A stretch of 53,739 nt of DNA from JAEELC01 sp963605425 (GCA_963605425.1 CAVCUQ010000009.1:1-53739); one strand, 5' to 3'. Positions 1 through 9,353 are shown, counted from the stretch's first letter. Notes: generated by a model not told the origin, from the sequence alone. Numbers and translations are program-made.

Positions 1-56
1 TTTTACGCCGATGGTAGTACACGAGAGCGTGTGTGAGAGTAGGTAGTTGCCAAGCT
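1..56 (+). rRNA. rrf: 5S ribosomal RNA, 3' end (partial)
   Basis: The first ~55 bases match the 3' part of bacterial 5S rRNA: the CCGATGGTAGT stretch, a GTGTGAGAGTAGGTAG stretch and the GCCAAGC end. The 5' part lies outside the window. No clear terminator separates it from the tRNA cluster, so rRNA and tRNAs are probably one transcript. The exact 3' end is estimated. Confidence 0.85.
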
Positions 57-79
57 ATAATCTTTTTAATCTTATACAT

Positions 80-155
80 GGAGGTTTAGCTCAGCTGGGA
101 GAGCATCTGCCTTACAAGCAGGGGGTCAGCGGTTCGAACCCGTTAACCTCCACCA
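80..155 (+). tRNA. tRNA-Val (TAC)
   Basis: Full cloverleaf with acceptor GGAGGTT/AACCTCC and encoded CCA. The anticodon loop CTTACAA gives TAC. It is the first tRNA after 5S, as in the Bacillus rrn-linked order. Confidence 0.95.
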
Positions 156-171
156 TTTATAGATTATACCT

Positions 172-247
<76 letters not shown>

Positions 248-253
248 TTAATT

Positions 254-328
254 GTCCCGTTAGCTCAGTGGTAGAGCACTTGACTTTTAATCAAGGGGTC
301 AGCGGTTCAAGTCTGCTACGGGACACCA
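254..328 (+). tRNA. tRNA-Lys (TTT)
   Basis: Cloverleaf with acceptor GTCCCGT/ACGGGAC, anticodon loop CTTTTAA (TTT) and encoded CCA. Confidence 0.95.
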
Positions 329-351
329 TTAATTTAATATTTTATTTACAT

Positions 352-440
352 GCCGCGGTGGTGGAATAGGTAGACACGTGGGACTTAAAATCCCATGGGC
401 GTTAAAACCCGTGTCGGTTCAAGTCCGACCCGCGGTACCA
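352..440 (+). tRNA. tRNA-Leu (TAA)
   Basis: Class II tRNA with a long variable arm, acceptor GCCGCGG, anticodon loop CTTAAAA (TAA) and encoded CCA. Confidence 0.95.
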
Positions 441-471
441 CTTTAATGGTTCTTGTATTGGAATCTTCCTT

Positions 472-547
472 GGGGCTATAGCTCAGCTGGGAGAGCGCCT
501 GCTTTGCACGCAGGAGGTCAGCGGTTCGATCCCGCTTAGCTCCACCA
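472..547 (+). tRNA. tRNA-Ala (TGC)
   Basis: Cloverleaf with anticodon loop TTTGCAC (TGC), acceptor GGGGCTA with one G-U pair, and encoded CCA. Confidence 0.95.
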
Positions 548-621
548 ATATTTAAACTATGAATTTAAAATATTAATATAGATTTATATAAAGTATAGCT
601 AGATTAGACTCTTAACAATAT

Positions 622-698
622 GGCGGTGTGGCTCAGTTGGCTAGAGCGAGCGGTTCATACCCGCTAGGTCGGGGGTTCGAATCCCTCCGCCGCTACCA
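622..698 (+). tRNA. tRNA-Met, elongator (CAT)
   Basis: Anticodon loop TTCATAC. The GGCGGTGTGGCTCAG 5' end matches the elongator Met tRNA of Bacilli rather than the initiator (no C1-A72 mismatch) or Ile2. Confidence 0.9.
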
Positions 699-707
699 TT
701 AAGCTAT

Positions 708-784
708 GGACCCATAGCTCAGTTGGTCAGAGCTCCCGGCTCATAACCGGTCGGTCGCAGGTTCGAGTCCTGCTGGGTCCACCA
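708..784 (+). tRNA. tRNA-Ile2 (CAT, lysidine-type)
   Basis: Anticodon loop CTCATAA with acceptor GGACCCA/TGGGTCC. The body resembles Bacillus tRNA-Ile(CAT), whose C34 becomes lysidine through TilS. Its position directly after elongator Met and before Ser also fits the conserved order. Confidence 0.85.
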
Positions 785-809
785 CTTATATAAATTATTA
801 ATTACAGCT

Positions 810-900
810 GGAGAAATACCCAAGTGGCTGAAGGGATCGGTCTTGAAAACCGACAGGGGATGAAAGTCCCGCGGGGGTTCAAATCCCTCTTTCTCCGCCA
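810..900 (+). tRNA. tRNA-Ser (TGA)
   Basis: Class II tRNA with a long variable arm, anticodon loop CTTGAAA (TGA), acceptor GGAGAAA/TTTCTCC and encoded CCA. Confidence 0.95.
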
Positions 901-948
901 TTCATGGTTTTGTATAAACCATTTTATTTTAATCAAAAACTTAAATAT

Positions 949-1025
949 CGCGGAGTGGAGCAGTCTGGTAGCTCGCCGGGCTCATAACCCGGAGGTCATT
1001 GGTTCAAATCCTTTCTCCGCAACCA
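949..1025 (+). tRNA. Initiator tRNA-fMet (CAT)
   Basis: It has the initiator hallmarks: a C1-A72 mismatch (CGCGGAG/CTCCGCA) and a GGG/CCC anticodon stem around CTCATAA. CCA is encoded. Oddity: the T stem reads ATTGG/CCTTT, so two of its five pairs are T-T mismatches. Confidence 0.92.
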
Positions 1026-1030
1026 AAGAC

Positions 1031-1106
1031 GGTTCGGTGGTGTAGCGGTTAACATGTTTGCCTGTCACGCAGAAGATCACGGGTTCGATCCCCGTTCGAA
1101 CCGCCA
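1031..1106 (+). tRNA. tRNA-Asp (GTC)
   Basis: Anticodon loop CTGTCAC (GTC), acceptor GGTTCGG/TCGAACC, G discriminator and encoded CCA. Confidence 0.94.
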
Positions 1107-1110
1107 TCTT

Positions 1111-1186
1111 GGTTCGGTAGCTCAGTAGGTAGAGCACAGGACTGAAAATCCTGGTGTCGCGGGTTCGACCCCCGCCTGGACCACCA
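1111..1186 (+). tRNA. tRNA-Phe (GAA)
   Basis: Anticodon loop CTGAAAA (GAA), acceptor GGTTCGG/CTGGACC with G-U pairs, and encoded CCA. Last tRNA of the cluster. Confidence 0.94.
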
Positions 1187-1202
1187 TTTAAGTTTGATAA
1201 GG

Positions 1203-1229
1203 TAGTGTAGAAATACACTATTTTTTTTA
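1203..1229 (+). terminator. Terminator of the rRNA-tRNA cluster
   Basis: TAGTGTA / GAAA loop / TACACTA stem followed by a run of nine T. It lies 16 bases after the Phe tRNA. Confidence 0.9.
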
Positions 1230-1339
1230 TATTTTATTATTTAAAATTATAATTTTAAATAATAAAAGCGTTCTCATTTAAAAAATCTTTCTATCTTAAT
1301 TCATTTTTGTTATACTTTTATTATGAGAGGTATTTAAAA

Positions 1340-1915
1340 TTGAAATGGTTAGAAGATGAAATCAATAAAAGAGGAAAGATTCTAAATGGAGATATTTTAA
1401 AAGTTAATTCTTTTTTAAATCATCAATTAGATCCCGAATTATTAGATAAGTTAACATTATTATGGTATGATCACTTTAATAAGAAAGGAATCACTAAAAT
1501 TGTTACAATTGAAGCTAGTGGTATAGCCCTTGCAACACTTGCGGCTTACAGATTTCACTGTCCTGCAGTTTATGCAAAGAAGGGATCTTGTTCTAATTTA
1601 GAAGATTCTTATACAACTAATATTCATTCTTATACAAAGAATATTGACGTAACTATATCTATCGAAAAAACATATTTAACAAAAGAAGATAGAGTTCTTA
1701 TTCTTGATGATTTCCTAGCTACTGGATCAGCTATTGAAGGTTTAATTGAACTTTGTAATAAAGCTGGTGCTACAGTGGTTGGCGTTGGTATTGCAATTGA
1801 AAAAGGATATCAACATGGTGGAGACAAGTTAAGAGAAAAAGGATATGATGTAGATAGTCTTGAGATTATTGAATCAATGGATCCTGTAACTAATACAATC
1901 ACATACAGAAAATAA
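1340..1915 (+). CDS. xpt: Xanthine phosphoribosyltransferase
   Basis: Converts xanthine and PRPP to XMP in purine salvage; cytosolic. The protein has the Xpt-like N-terminus with a GDILKVNSFLNHQ stretch and the type I PRTase PRPP loop VLILDDFLATGSA (about residues 117-129). At 191 residues it has the family length. I place the start at TTG 1340, 9 bases after GAGAGG (1325-1330). An upstream ATG at 1307 overlaps a TATACT -10-like hexamer (1311-1316), would add 11 residues and has no ribosome binding site. I see no purine-riboswitch aptamer in the short leader. Confidence 0.88.
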   Translation: MKWLEDEINKRGKILNGDILKVNSFLNHQLDPELLDKLTLLWYDHFNKKGITKIVTIEASGIALATLAAYRFHCPAVYAKKGSCSNLEDSYTTNIHSYTKNIDVTISIEKTYLTKEDRVLILDDFLATGSAIEGLIELCNKAGATVVGVGIAIEKGYQHGGDKLREKGYDVDSLEIIESMDPVTNTITYRK

Positions 1916-1918
1916 AAT

Positions 1919-1946
1919 AAGAGTTGTGGAATTCCACAACTCTTTT
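1919..1946. terminator. Bidirectional terminator between xpt and gdhA
   Basis: An 11-bp stem (AAGAGTTGTGG / CCACAACTCTT, AATT loop) has T on the plus side and an A-rich run upstream, so it serves both convergent genes. Confidence 0.9.
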
Positions 1947-1953
1947 AACAATT

Positions 1954-3297
<1,344 letters not shown>

Positions 3298-3329
3298 AAT
3301 ATAAATCCTTTCTTTTAAAACATATCTTA

Positions 3330-3358
3330 ATTCTATACAATTTAGCTTCTTTTAACAA
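3330..3358 (-). promoter_or_regulatory. gdhA promoter (sigma-A type)
   Basis: On the minus strand: TTGTTA (3353-3358), a 17-bp spacer, then TAGAAT (3330-3335). It lies 33 bases upstream of the gdhA start. Confidence 0.6.
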
Positions 3359-3464
3359 TAATTTTTGTATTAAATTTTAAATGAAATCGTTTTATATAAA
3401 TAATTGACTTGATTTTAAATGTATTTTGAAAGAAAAATAGAAACATAAAATAAATTTATACTTT

Positions 3465-3493
3465 TTGCATAATTTATTAAAGTAGAGTATAAT
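3465..3493 (+). promoter_or_regulatory. Promoter of the tsaE-tsaB-rimI-tsaD operon
   Basis: TTGCAT (3465-3470), a 17-bp spacer, then a perfect TATAAT (3488-3493). Confidence 0.8.
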
Positions 3494-3509
3494 TATTAAA
3501 TGGTGATTT

Positions 3510-3965
3510 ATGATGAATTTTATTACAAACTCTAGCACTGAAACCATTGAATTAGGTAAGAAAATCGGTGCTTTACTTAAGCAAAATGATGTAATTTTAT
3601 TAGATGGTGATTTATCTTGTGGTAAGACCACTTTTACTAAAGGTATAGGAGAAGCTCTTGGTGTAAAGAGAGTTATTAACTCACCTACATTTACAATTGT
3701 TAAAGTATATCAAGGTAAATATAAATTATATCATATGGATTTATATAGACTAGATGGACTAGGTAATGACTTTGATTTATATGAATATTTTGAATCAGAT
3801 GGTATTTGTATTGTTGAATGGCCTTATCAAGTTAAGGATTTACTTCCTAGTGAATATCTAAAGATAACAATAAAACGTCTTGATGAGAATAAAAGAGAAT
3901 TTAGTTTTGAATCAAGAGGCGAAAGATATAAAGAATTGTTAGGTGAAATAGAATGTATACATTAA
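3510..3965 (+). CDS. tsaE: tRNA t6A biosynthesis ATPase TsaE
   Basis: P-loop ATPase partner of TsaB/TsaD in N6-threonylcarbamoyladenosine formation at A37 of ANN-decoding tRNAs. Walker A is GDLSCGKTT (33-41), a mild variant of the usual GDLGAGKTT; 151 residues is normal. Two consecutive ATG codons (3510, 3513) follow GGTGA (3502-3506); the second is better spaced, so the protein may be one residue shorter. It overlaps tsaB by 13 bases, implying translational coupling. Confidence 0.95.
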   Translation: MMNFITNSSTETIELGKKIGALLKQNDVILLDGDLSCGKTTFTKGIGEALGVKRVINSPTFTIVKVYQGKYKLYHMDLYRLDGLGNDFDLYEYFESDGICIVEWPYQVKDLLPSEYLKITIKRLDENKREFSFESRGERYKELLGEIECIH

Positions 3966-4531
3966 TTATTGATAGTGCAACTAAGGTTTTATATCATGCA
4001 CTTGTAAAAGATGATAAAGTTATAAAAGAAATCTATACTCAAGGACAAAATGACCATGCTAAAAACATTGTGTCTTTAATAGATACTATGCTTAAGGAAG
4101 AAAATATAACTGTTGATGATTTAGGTAAAGTTGTATGTGGAATTGGACCAGGTTCATATACAGGAGTTAGAATGGCTGTAACTGTAGCTAAAATGCTTGG
4201 TGCTTTTAAAAATATCCCTATTTATGAAATATCTACTTTAAAACTTATTTCAACTGGAGAAAAAGGAAAAGTTCTAGCCATGATAGATGCAAGACGCGGT
4301 AATGCTTTCTCTGCTATCTATGAAGATGGAAAGCTTGTGTTAGATGAAGCTATGAGATCTAAAGAAGAAGTGCTAAAAGAAGAACATGATTCTTTAGTTA
4401 CCGAAGACAATTATAAGGTTGACCCTCTAAAGGCTATTAGTCTTAGCATTTTACATGAAAATCCACATAGTTTAAATCCTAATTATTTAAGAGAAACTGA
4501 AGCTGAAAGAAACGCTAAGAATGAAAATTAG
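3953..4531 (+). CDS. tsaB: tRNA t6A biosynthesis protein TsaB
   Basis: ASKHA-fold scaffold paralog of TsaD. The family motif GPGSYTGVR lies at residues 65-73, with an IDSAT phosphate-1-like N-terminus. At 192 residues it is shorter than typical TsaB (~220-230); the C-terminal part is reduced while the dimerising N-terminal half is kept. It overlaps both neighbours (13 bases with tsaE, 11 with rimI), so the four genes are a tightly coupled operon. Confidence 0.93.
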   Translation: MYTLIIDSATKVLYHALVKDDKVIKEIYTQGQNDHAKNIVSLIDTMLKEENITVDDLGKVVCGIGPGSYTGVRMAVTVAKMLGAFKNIPIYEISTLKLISTGEKGKVLAMIDARRGNAFSAIYEDGKLVLDEAMRSKEEVLKEEHDSLVTEDNYKVDPLKAISLSILHENPHSLNPNYLRETEAERNAKNEN

Positions 4532-4946
4532 GAAAATGATGAAATCTGATATTAATCAGGTTTTAAAATTAGAAGAATTATATTTAGATTCTAGTTTAGG
4601 TTTAGATTATTACACTTTATCTTTAGAATCTCCTTATTCTTATTTTCTTGTAGCTACAATAGAAACGCGTGTTATAGGTTTCATTTCATCAACTGTTGAT
4701 GAATATAGTGAAATCTTAAACTTTGTTGTAGATAAAGATTTTAGAGGACAGGGAATTGGAAACAAATTACTTAATATGGTAATAGATGAGGCTAAAGAGA
4801 AAAAGAGTAAATCTATTTATTTAGAAGTAAATGAAATAAATAATAATGCTATTGCTTTATATTTAAAGAATGGCTTTAAAAAGGATCATGTTAGAAAAAA
4901 TTATTATAAAGATCATGATGCTTATGTTTTAATTAAGGAGCTTTAA
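4521..4946 (+). CDS. rimI: GNAT N-acetyltransferase, RimI (S18 alanine acetyltransferase)
   Basis: GNAT fold with the acetyl-CoA loop RGQGIGNKL (75-83) and a C-terminal segment (NNAIALYLKNGFKK) typical of RimI. The position between tsaB and tsaD supports RimI over a generic GNAT. 141 residues is normal. The likely substrate is the N-terminal amine of ribosomal protein S18; other N-alpha-acetylation targets are possible. Confidence 0.88.
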   Translation: MKIRKMMKSDINQVLKLEELYLDSSLGLDYYTLSLESPYSYFLVATIETRVIGFISSTVDEYSEILNFVVDKDFRGQGIGNKLLNMVIDEAKEKKSKSIYLEVNEINNNAIALYLKNGFKKDHVRKNYYKDHDAYVLIKEL

Positions 4947-4947
4947 T

Positions 4948-5967
4948 ATGTTAGTACTTGGAGTTGAATCAAGCTGCGATGAAACAGCTTGTGCTATTGT
5001 AAAAGATGGAAAAGAAGTTCTTGCAAATGTAGTATTATCTCAAATTGATATTCATACAAAGTTTGGTGGTGTAGTACCTGAGATTGCTTCACGCGAACAC
5101 GTATACAATGTATCTATGTGTTTTATGGAGGCTTTTAAAAGAGCTAATTTAAAGCCTAGTGATATTGATTTAGTAACTGTTACTGAAGGACCAGGTTTAA
5201 TTGGATCTCTTCTTGTTGGAGTAAACGCTGCTAAAACCTTTGCTTTAATGTTTAATAAACCACTTATTGGACTAAATCATTTAGCAGGTCATATCTATGC
5301 AAATGCAATTGAACATGAAATGAAATTCCCATGTATTGCCCTTTTAGTATCTGGTGGTAATACAGAACTTATTTATATGAAAGAACATTTCTCATTTGAA
5401 TTAATTGGAGAAACACTTGATGATGCTGTAGGTGAGGCCTATGATAAGGTTGCCCGTGTTGTTGGAATAGGATACCCTGGTGGACCTATTGTTGATAAAC
5501 TAGCTCATTTAGGAACTGACACTTACCATTTACCTAGAGTTACTCTTGGAAATGATAACTATAATTTCTCATTCTCTGGATTAAAGAGTGCAGTTATTAA
5601 CTTAAATCATAATGCCGAACAAAGGGGAGAGAAAATAGATGTAAACAATCTATGTGCATCTTTTCAAGAAGCTGTAACTGATGTTTTATGCCAAAAGGCT
5701 TTAAGAGCTTGCAAGGAATATAATGTTAAACAATTAATTGTAGCTGGTGGTGTTTCTGCAAATAAAGGCTTAAAAGAAAAATTAAATAGAGAAAACACTA
5801 ATAAAGATTTAGAGATTTGTATACCTAGTATTAAATATTGTACAGATAATGCGGTTATGATAGCTGCCGGTGGATATTACCGTTATATGAAGAATAATAC
5901 TTTAGATGATTTAACTCTAAACGCTGACGCTTCACTAGAACTTGAAACTGTTTTCTCAAATAAATAG
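4948..5967 (+). CDS. tsaD: tRNA N6-adenosine threonylcarbamoyltransferase TsaD
   Basis: Catalytic subunit of t6A synthesis; transfers threonylcarbamoyl from TC-AMP to A37. The ASKHA motif VESSCDETACA (6-16), the metal-binding HLAGH (111-115) and ALLVSGGNTEL are all present; 339 residues is standard. It starts two bases after rimI stops. Together with tsaE and tsaB this is a complete bacterial t6A-transfer complex; the TsaC-type enzyme that makes TC-AMP is not in the window. Confidence 0.97.
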   Translation: MLVLGVESSCDETACAIVKDGKEVLANVVLSQIDIHTKFGGVVPEIASREHVYNVSMCFMEAFKRANLKPSDIDLVTVTEGPGLIGSLLVGVNAAKTFALMFNKPLIGLNHLAGHIYANAIEHEMKFPCIALLVSGGNTELIYMKEHFSFELIGETLDDAVGEAYDKVARVVGIGYPGGPIVDKLAHLGTDTYHLPRVTLGNDNYNFSFSGLKSAVINLNHNAEQRGEKIDVNNLCASFQEAVTDVLCQKALRACKEYNVKQLIVAGGVSANKGLKEKLNRENTNKDLEICIPSIKYCTDNAVMIAAGGYYRYMKNNTLDDLTLNADASLELETVFSNK

Positions 5968-6000
5968 TATTGTTTTTCTCTTTTAATAAAGAGTCAAAAA

Positions 6001-6009
6001 TGATATAAT
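6001..6009 (+). promoter_or_regulatory. Extended -10 promoter of glnS
   Basis: TG-A-TATAAT (TG 6001-6002, hexamer 6004-6009) lies 34 bases after tsaD stops. No good -35 is seen, as expected for extended -10 promoters. Confidence 0.6.
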
Positions 6010-6024
6010 TAATATCAAATTTAT

Positions 6025-6070
6025 AAGGAAGGAGATTAATAAGCATTATACTTATTAAACTTGATGTATG
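6025..6070 (+). promoter_or_regulatory. Hairpin between Shine-Dalgarno and glnS start
   Basis: The only strong ribosome binding site (AAGGAAGGAGA, 6025-6035) ends 33 bases before the first usable ATG (6068); an in-frame TGA at 6062-6064 rules out earlier starts. Between them is an 8-bp AT-rich stem (6036-6043 with 6051-6058, 7-nt loop). Folding it out reduces the spacing to ~10 nt. No other feature explains the distance. Confidence 0.55.
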
Positions 6071-7714
6071 GAAGAAAATTCTAACTTTATTAAAACTATT
6101 ATGAAAGAGGATTTAGAAAGTGGAAAAGTAAAGGAAATTATTACTCGTTTCCCTCCTGAACCAAATGCCTATTTACATATTGGTCATGCTAGAGCCATTA
6201 TCGTAGACTTTGAAACAGCCCTTGCATTTGGTGGAAAGACTAATCTTCGTTTTGATGATACTAACCCATCAAAAGAAAAGAGCGAATTCGTTGACGCTAT
6301 TATCGAAGATTTAAAGTGGCTAGGATATACTCCTGCAAATGTATTCTATGGTTCTGATTATTTTGATAGACAATACGAAGAAGCTGTTAGACTAATCAAA
6401 AAAGGTCTTGCTTATGTTGATGATTCAACACAAGAAGAAATAGCTGCCATGCGTGATACTAATCAAGGTGATGGTATAGAATCTCCTTATAGAAATAGAA
6501 GTATTGAAGAAAACTTAAAACTTTTCGAAGAAATGAAAGATGGTAAATACGCTGATGGTGAAAAAACTCTTCGTGCAAAGATTGATATGAAGAACCCTAA
6601 TGTTAATATGAGAGACCCTGTTATTTACAGAATTAATCATATGGAACACCATAGACAAGGTGCTAAGTGGTGCATTTACCCAATGTATGACTTTGCACAT
6701 CCACTTCAAGATGCATATGAAGGTATTACTCATTCACTATGTTCTATCGAATATGATAACCATAGACCTTTATATGACTGGGTTGTTGATCATTGTGATG
6801 TTACTAGCAAACCTCATCAATATGAATTTGGTAGATTAAATATTACAAATACTGTTCTTTCTAAGCGTTACCTTAGAGCTTTAGTTGATTCTAAAAAGGT
6901 ATCAGGATATGATGATTGCCGTATGCCTACTCTTGTTGCATATAGAAGAAAAGGTGTAACAGCTGATGCAATTAAGAACTTCATTATCTCAACAGGTTTA
7001 TCAAGAATTAATTCAACTGTAGATAGTGCTGTTTTAGATAACTTTGTTCGTGAAGATTTAAAGTTAAAAGCTATAAGACCTAGTGCTATTCTTCATCCTT
7101 TAAAGGTAACTATTACTAACTATCCTGAAGGTGAAGTTGAATGGTTAGAAGCTCCAAATAATATGGAAAATCTTGAATTAGGTTCAAGAAAGGTTGCTTT
7201 TTCTCGTCACCTATATATCGATAGAGATGACTTTATTCCTGAAAAGCCTAATAAGAAATGGAAACGTCTTGCTTTAAACGAAGAAGTACGTTTAATGTTT
7301 GCATATTTCATCAAATGTAATGAAATTAAGTATGATGAAAATGGTAATATTGAAGAAATTCTTTGTACTTATGACAAAGAAACTAAGTCAGGTTCTGGAT
7401 TCGAAGGAAGAAAACCTAATGGTACAATTAACTTTGTAGAAGCTACAACAGCTATTCCTTGTGAATTTAGATTATTTGATAATCTATTAGTTCCTGAAAC
7501 AGAAGAGAATAAGGATTTAGATTTTATGGATAGATTAAATCCCAATTCACTTGAAATTATAAATGGTTATGTAGAAGCTTATCTTAAAGACACTAAAAAA
7601 GAAGATCATTATCAATTCCTTCGTGTTGGTTATTATGCAACAGATAAAGACTCTACAAGTGATAAATTAGTATTTAATAGAACTTGTGATTTAAAGAGCA
7701 GTTTTACAAAATAA
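6068..7714 (+). CDS. glnS: Glutaminyl-tRNA synthetase
   Basis: Class I aminoacyl-tRNA synthetase that charges tRNA-Gln directly. PPEPNAYLHIGH (29-40) carries the HIGH motif, and VLSKR (263-267) is the KMSKS equivalent. The C-terminal anticodon-binding beta-barrels are present; 548 residues is normal. The family marks this as GlnRS rather than GluRS. Most Bacilli use Glu-tRNA amidation (GatCAB) instead, so direct charging is a lineage marker. The start is preceded by a Shine-Dalgarno separated by a hairpin. A terminator follows directly. Confidence 0.96.
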   Translation: MEENSNFIKTIMKEDLESGKVKEIITRFPPEPNAYLHIGHARAIIVDFETALAFGGKTNLRFDDTNPSKEKSEFVDAIIEDLKWLGYTPANVFYGSDYFDRQYEEAVRLIKKGLAYVDDSTQEEIAAMRDTNQGDGIESPYRNRSIEENLKLFEEMKDGKYADGEKTLRAKIDMKNPNVNMRDPVIYRINHMEHHRQGAKWCIYPMYDFAHPLQDAYEGITHSLCSIEYDNHRPLYDWVVDHCDVTSKPHQYEFGRLNITNTVLSKRYLRALVDSKKVSGYDDCRMPTLVAYRRKGVTADAIKNFIISTGLSRINSTVDSAVLDNFVREDLKLKAIRPSAILHPLKVTITNYPEGEVEWLEAPNNMENLELGSRKVAFSRHLYIDRDDFIPEKPNKKWKRLALNEEVRLMFAYFIKCNEIKYDENGNIEEILCTYDKETKSGSGFEGRKPNGTINFVEATTAIPCEFRLFDNLLVPETEENKDLDFMDRLNPNSLEIINGYVEAYLKDTKKEDHYQFLRVGYYATDKDSTSDKLVFNRTCDLKSSFTK

Positions 7715-7722
7715 AAATTAAT

Positions 7723-7746
7723 AAGCAGGCTAATTACCTGCTTTTT
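7723..7746 (+). terminator. Terminator between glnS and the ABC-F gene
   Basis: AAGCAGG/CCTGCTT stem (7723-7729, 7737-7743) with a 7-nt loop and a T run. Only 18 bases separate it from the next start codon, so the ABC-F/pcrA genes must be reached by read-through or from a promoter inside glnS. Confidence 0.85.
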
Positions 7747-7764
7747 GAATGTTAAGGAGGCAAT

Positions 7765-9351
7765 ATGTTAAAAGTTGTAGATCTTGGTATGCAATTTGGT
7801 ACTAAGAAATTATTTGAACATGTAAATTTAAATTTTGAAAAGGGAAATTGTTATGGTATTATCGGCGCTAATGGTGCTGGTAAATCAACATTCTTAAAGA
7901 TATTATCAAATCAATTAGATTCAACTAGTGGTAATATAGTAAGAGATCCTAAAGAAAGAATGTCTATTTTAAGACAAAATCAAAATGAATTTGATGATGA
8001 AACTGTTACTCGTACAGTACTTCTTGGTAATAAGAGATTAATTGAAATAATGGATGAAAAAGATGCTTTATATTCTAAAGAAGACTTTACTGAAGAAGAT
8101 GGCATTAAAGCAGCTGAACTTGAAGGTGAATTTGCAGAAATGAATGGATGGGATGCTGAAAGCGACGCCCAAAGTTTACTTAATGGTTTAGGTATTAAGA
8201 GTGAATATCATTACTCTTTAATGAAGGATTTAGATGCTAAATTAAAGATTAAGGTATTACTTGCTCAAGCATTATTTGGAAACCCTGATATTCTATTATT
8301 AGACGAACCTACAAATAACCTAGATTATAAATCATGTGAATGGCTTGAAAATTTCCTTGCATCATTTGAAAATACAGTAATTATCGTATCCCATGACAGA
8401 CACTTCTTAAACAATGTTTGTACACATATTTGTGATGTAGACTTTGGTAAGATTTCTATGTATGTTGGTAACTATGAATTCTGGTATGAATCAAGTCAAC
8501 TCTTATTACAACAAAAGAAAGATCAAAACAAGAGAGCTGAAGAAAAGGCTAAAGAACTTAGAGAATTTATTCAACGTTTCTCAGCTAATAAGTCAAAAGC
8601 TAAACAAGCTACTTCAAGAAGAAAGTTACTTGATAAACTAGACTTAACTCAAGTAGAACCATCTACTAGACGTTATCCTTTCATTGGATTTAAACAATTT
8701 AGAGAAGTTGGTAATGATATTCTAGAAGTTAATTCATTAACTAAAAAAGGTGTCTTTGAAAATCTATCATTTACAGTAAATAAGAATGATAAGATAGCTT
8801 TATTATGTGAAAACTCTTTAGTAGTAACTACTTTATTTAATATTTTGTCAGGTAAAGATACAGATTATGAAGGTTCATTTAAATGGGGTATTACAACTAA
8901 ACAAAGTTTCTTAATGCAAGATAATAAAGAATTATTCTCAGATAGCAAGTTAAATCTTATTACATGGCTTAGACAATTCTCACCAGAAGATGAGACAGAA
9001 AGCTTCCTTCGTTCTTGGCTAGGAAGAGTATTATTTACAGGAGATGAAGCCCTAAAGAATGTAACTGTATTATCAGGAGGAGAAAAGATTCGTGCTAATT
9101 TAGCTAAGATTATGCTTGAACAAGCTAATGTGCTTTGTTTTGAAGACCCTACTAACCATCTAGATCTTGAATCTATTTCCGCTTTAAATGATGGTATGGT
9201 AGCTTATAAAGGTAATATTTTATTCTCATCTCATGACGCTGAATTATTAAATACAGTAGCTAATAGAATTATTGTAATTGATAATAATGGTAATAAGATA
9301 TTTGATAAAGTTACAACTTATGATGAATATATGGAAGAAGCTGGTGATTAA
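7765..9351 (+). CDS. ABC-F family ATPase (YbiT-like) with one degenerate ATP site
   Basis: Soluble twin-NBD ABC-F protein, a family acting on the ribosome (translation factors or antibiotic protection). NBD1 has Walker A GANGAGKST (34-42) and Walker B ILLLDEP (176-182), but its signature is LDAKL (156-160) instead of LSGGE. NBD2 keeps LSGGE (436-440), but its Walker A position reads CENSLVVTT (348-356) and Walker B is CFEDP instead of DEP. The composite site NBD1 Walker A/B + NBD2 signature is intact; the opposite site is lost on both sides. The linker (~240-305) is charged and helical. It is followed after two bases by pcrA. Subfamily assignment is inference. Confidence 0.88.
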   Translation: MLKVVDLGMQFGTKKLFEHVNLNFEKGNCYGIIGANGAGKSTFLKILSNQLDSTSGNIVRDPKERMSILRQNQNEFDDETVTRTVLLGNKRLIEIMDEKDALYSKEDFTEEDGIKAAELEGEFAEMNGWDAESDAQSLLNGLGIKSEYHYSLMKDLDAKLKIKVLLAQALFGNPDILLLDEPTNNLDYKSCEWLENFLASFENTVIIVSHDRHFLNNVCTHICDVDFGKISMYVGNYEFWYESSQLLLQQKKDQNKRAEEKAKELREFIQRFSANKSKAKQATSRRKLLDKLDLTQVEPSTRRYPFIGFKQFREVGNDILEVNSLTKKGVFENLSFTVNKNDKIALLCENSLVVTTLFNILSGKDTDYEGSFKWGITTKQSFLMQDNKELFSDSKLNLITWLRQFSPEDETESFLRSWLGRVLFTGDEALKNVTVLSGGEKIRANLAKIMLEQANVLCFEDPTNHLDLESISALNDGMVAYKGNILFSSHDAELLNTVANRIIVIDNNGNKIFDKVTTYDEYMEEAGD

Positions 9352-9353
9352 TA

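Noticed and set aside
719..1218. Open frames across the tRNA cluster on both strands
   Set aside because: They run through well-formed tRNA genes and have no ribosome binding sites; shadows.
1230..1339. Purine riboswitch upstream of xpt
   Set aside because: The leader between the promoter-like TATACT and the TTG start is only ~20 nt; there is no three-helix aptamer.
5968..6067. T-box leader upstream of glnS
   Set aside because: The region is about 100 bases, lacks the T-box sequence and a specifier loop.
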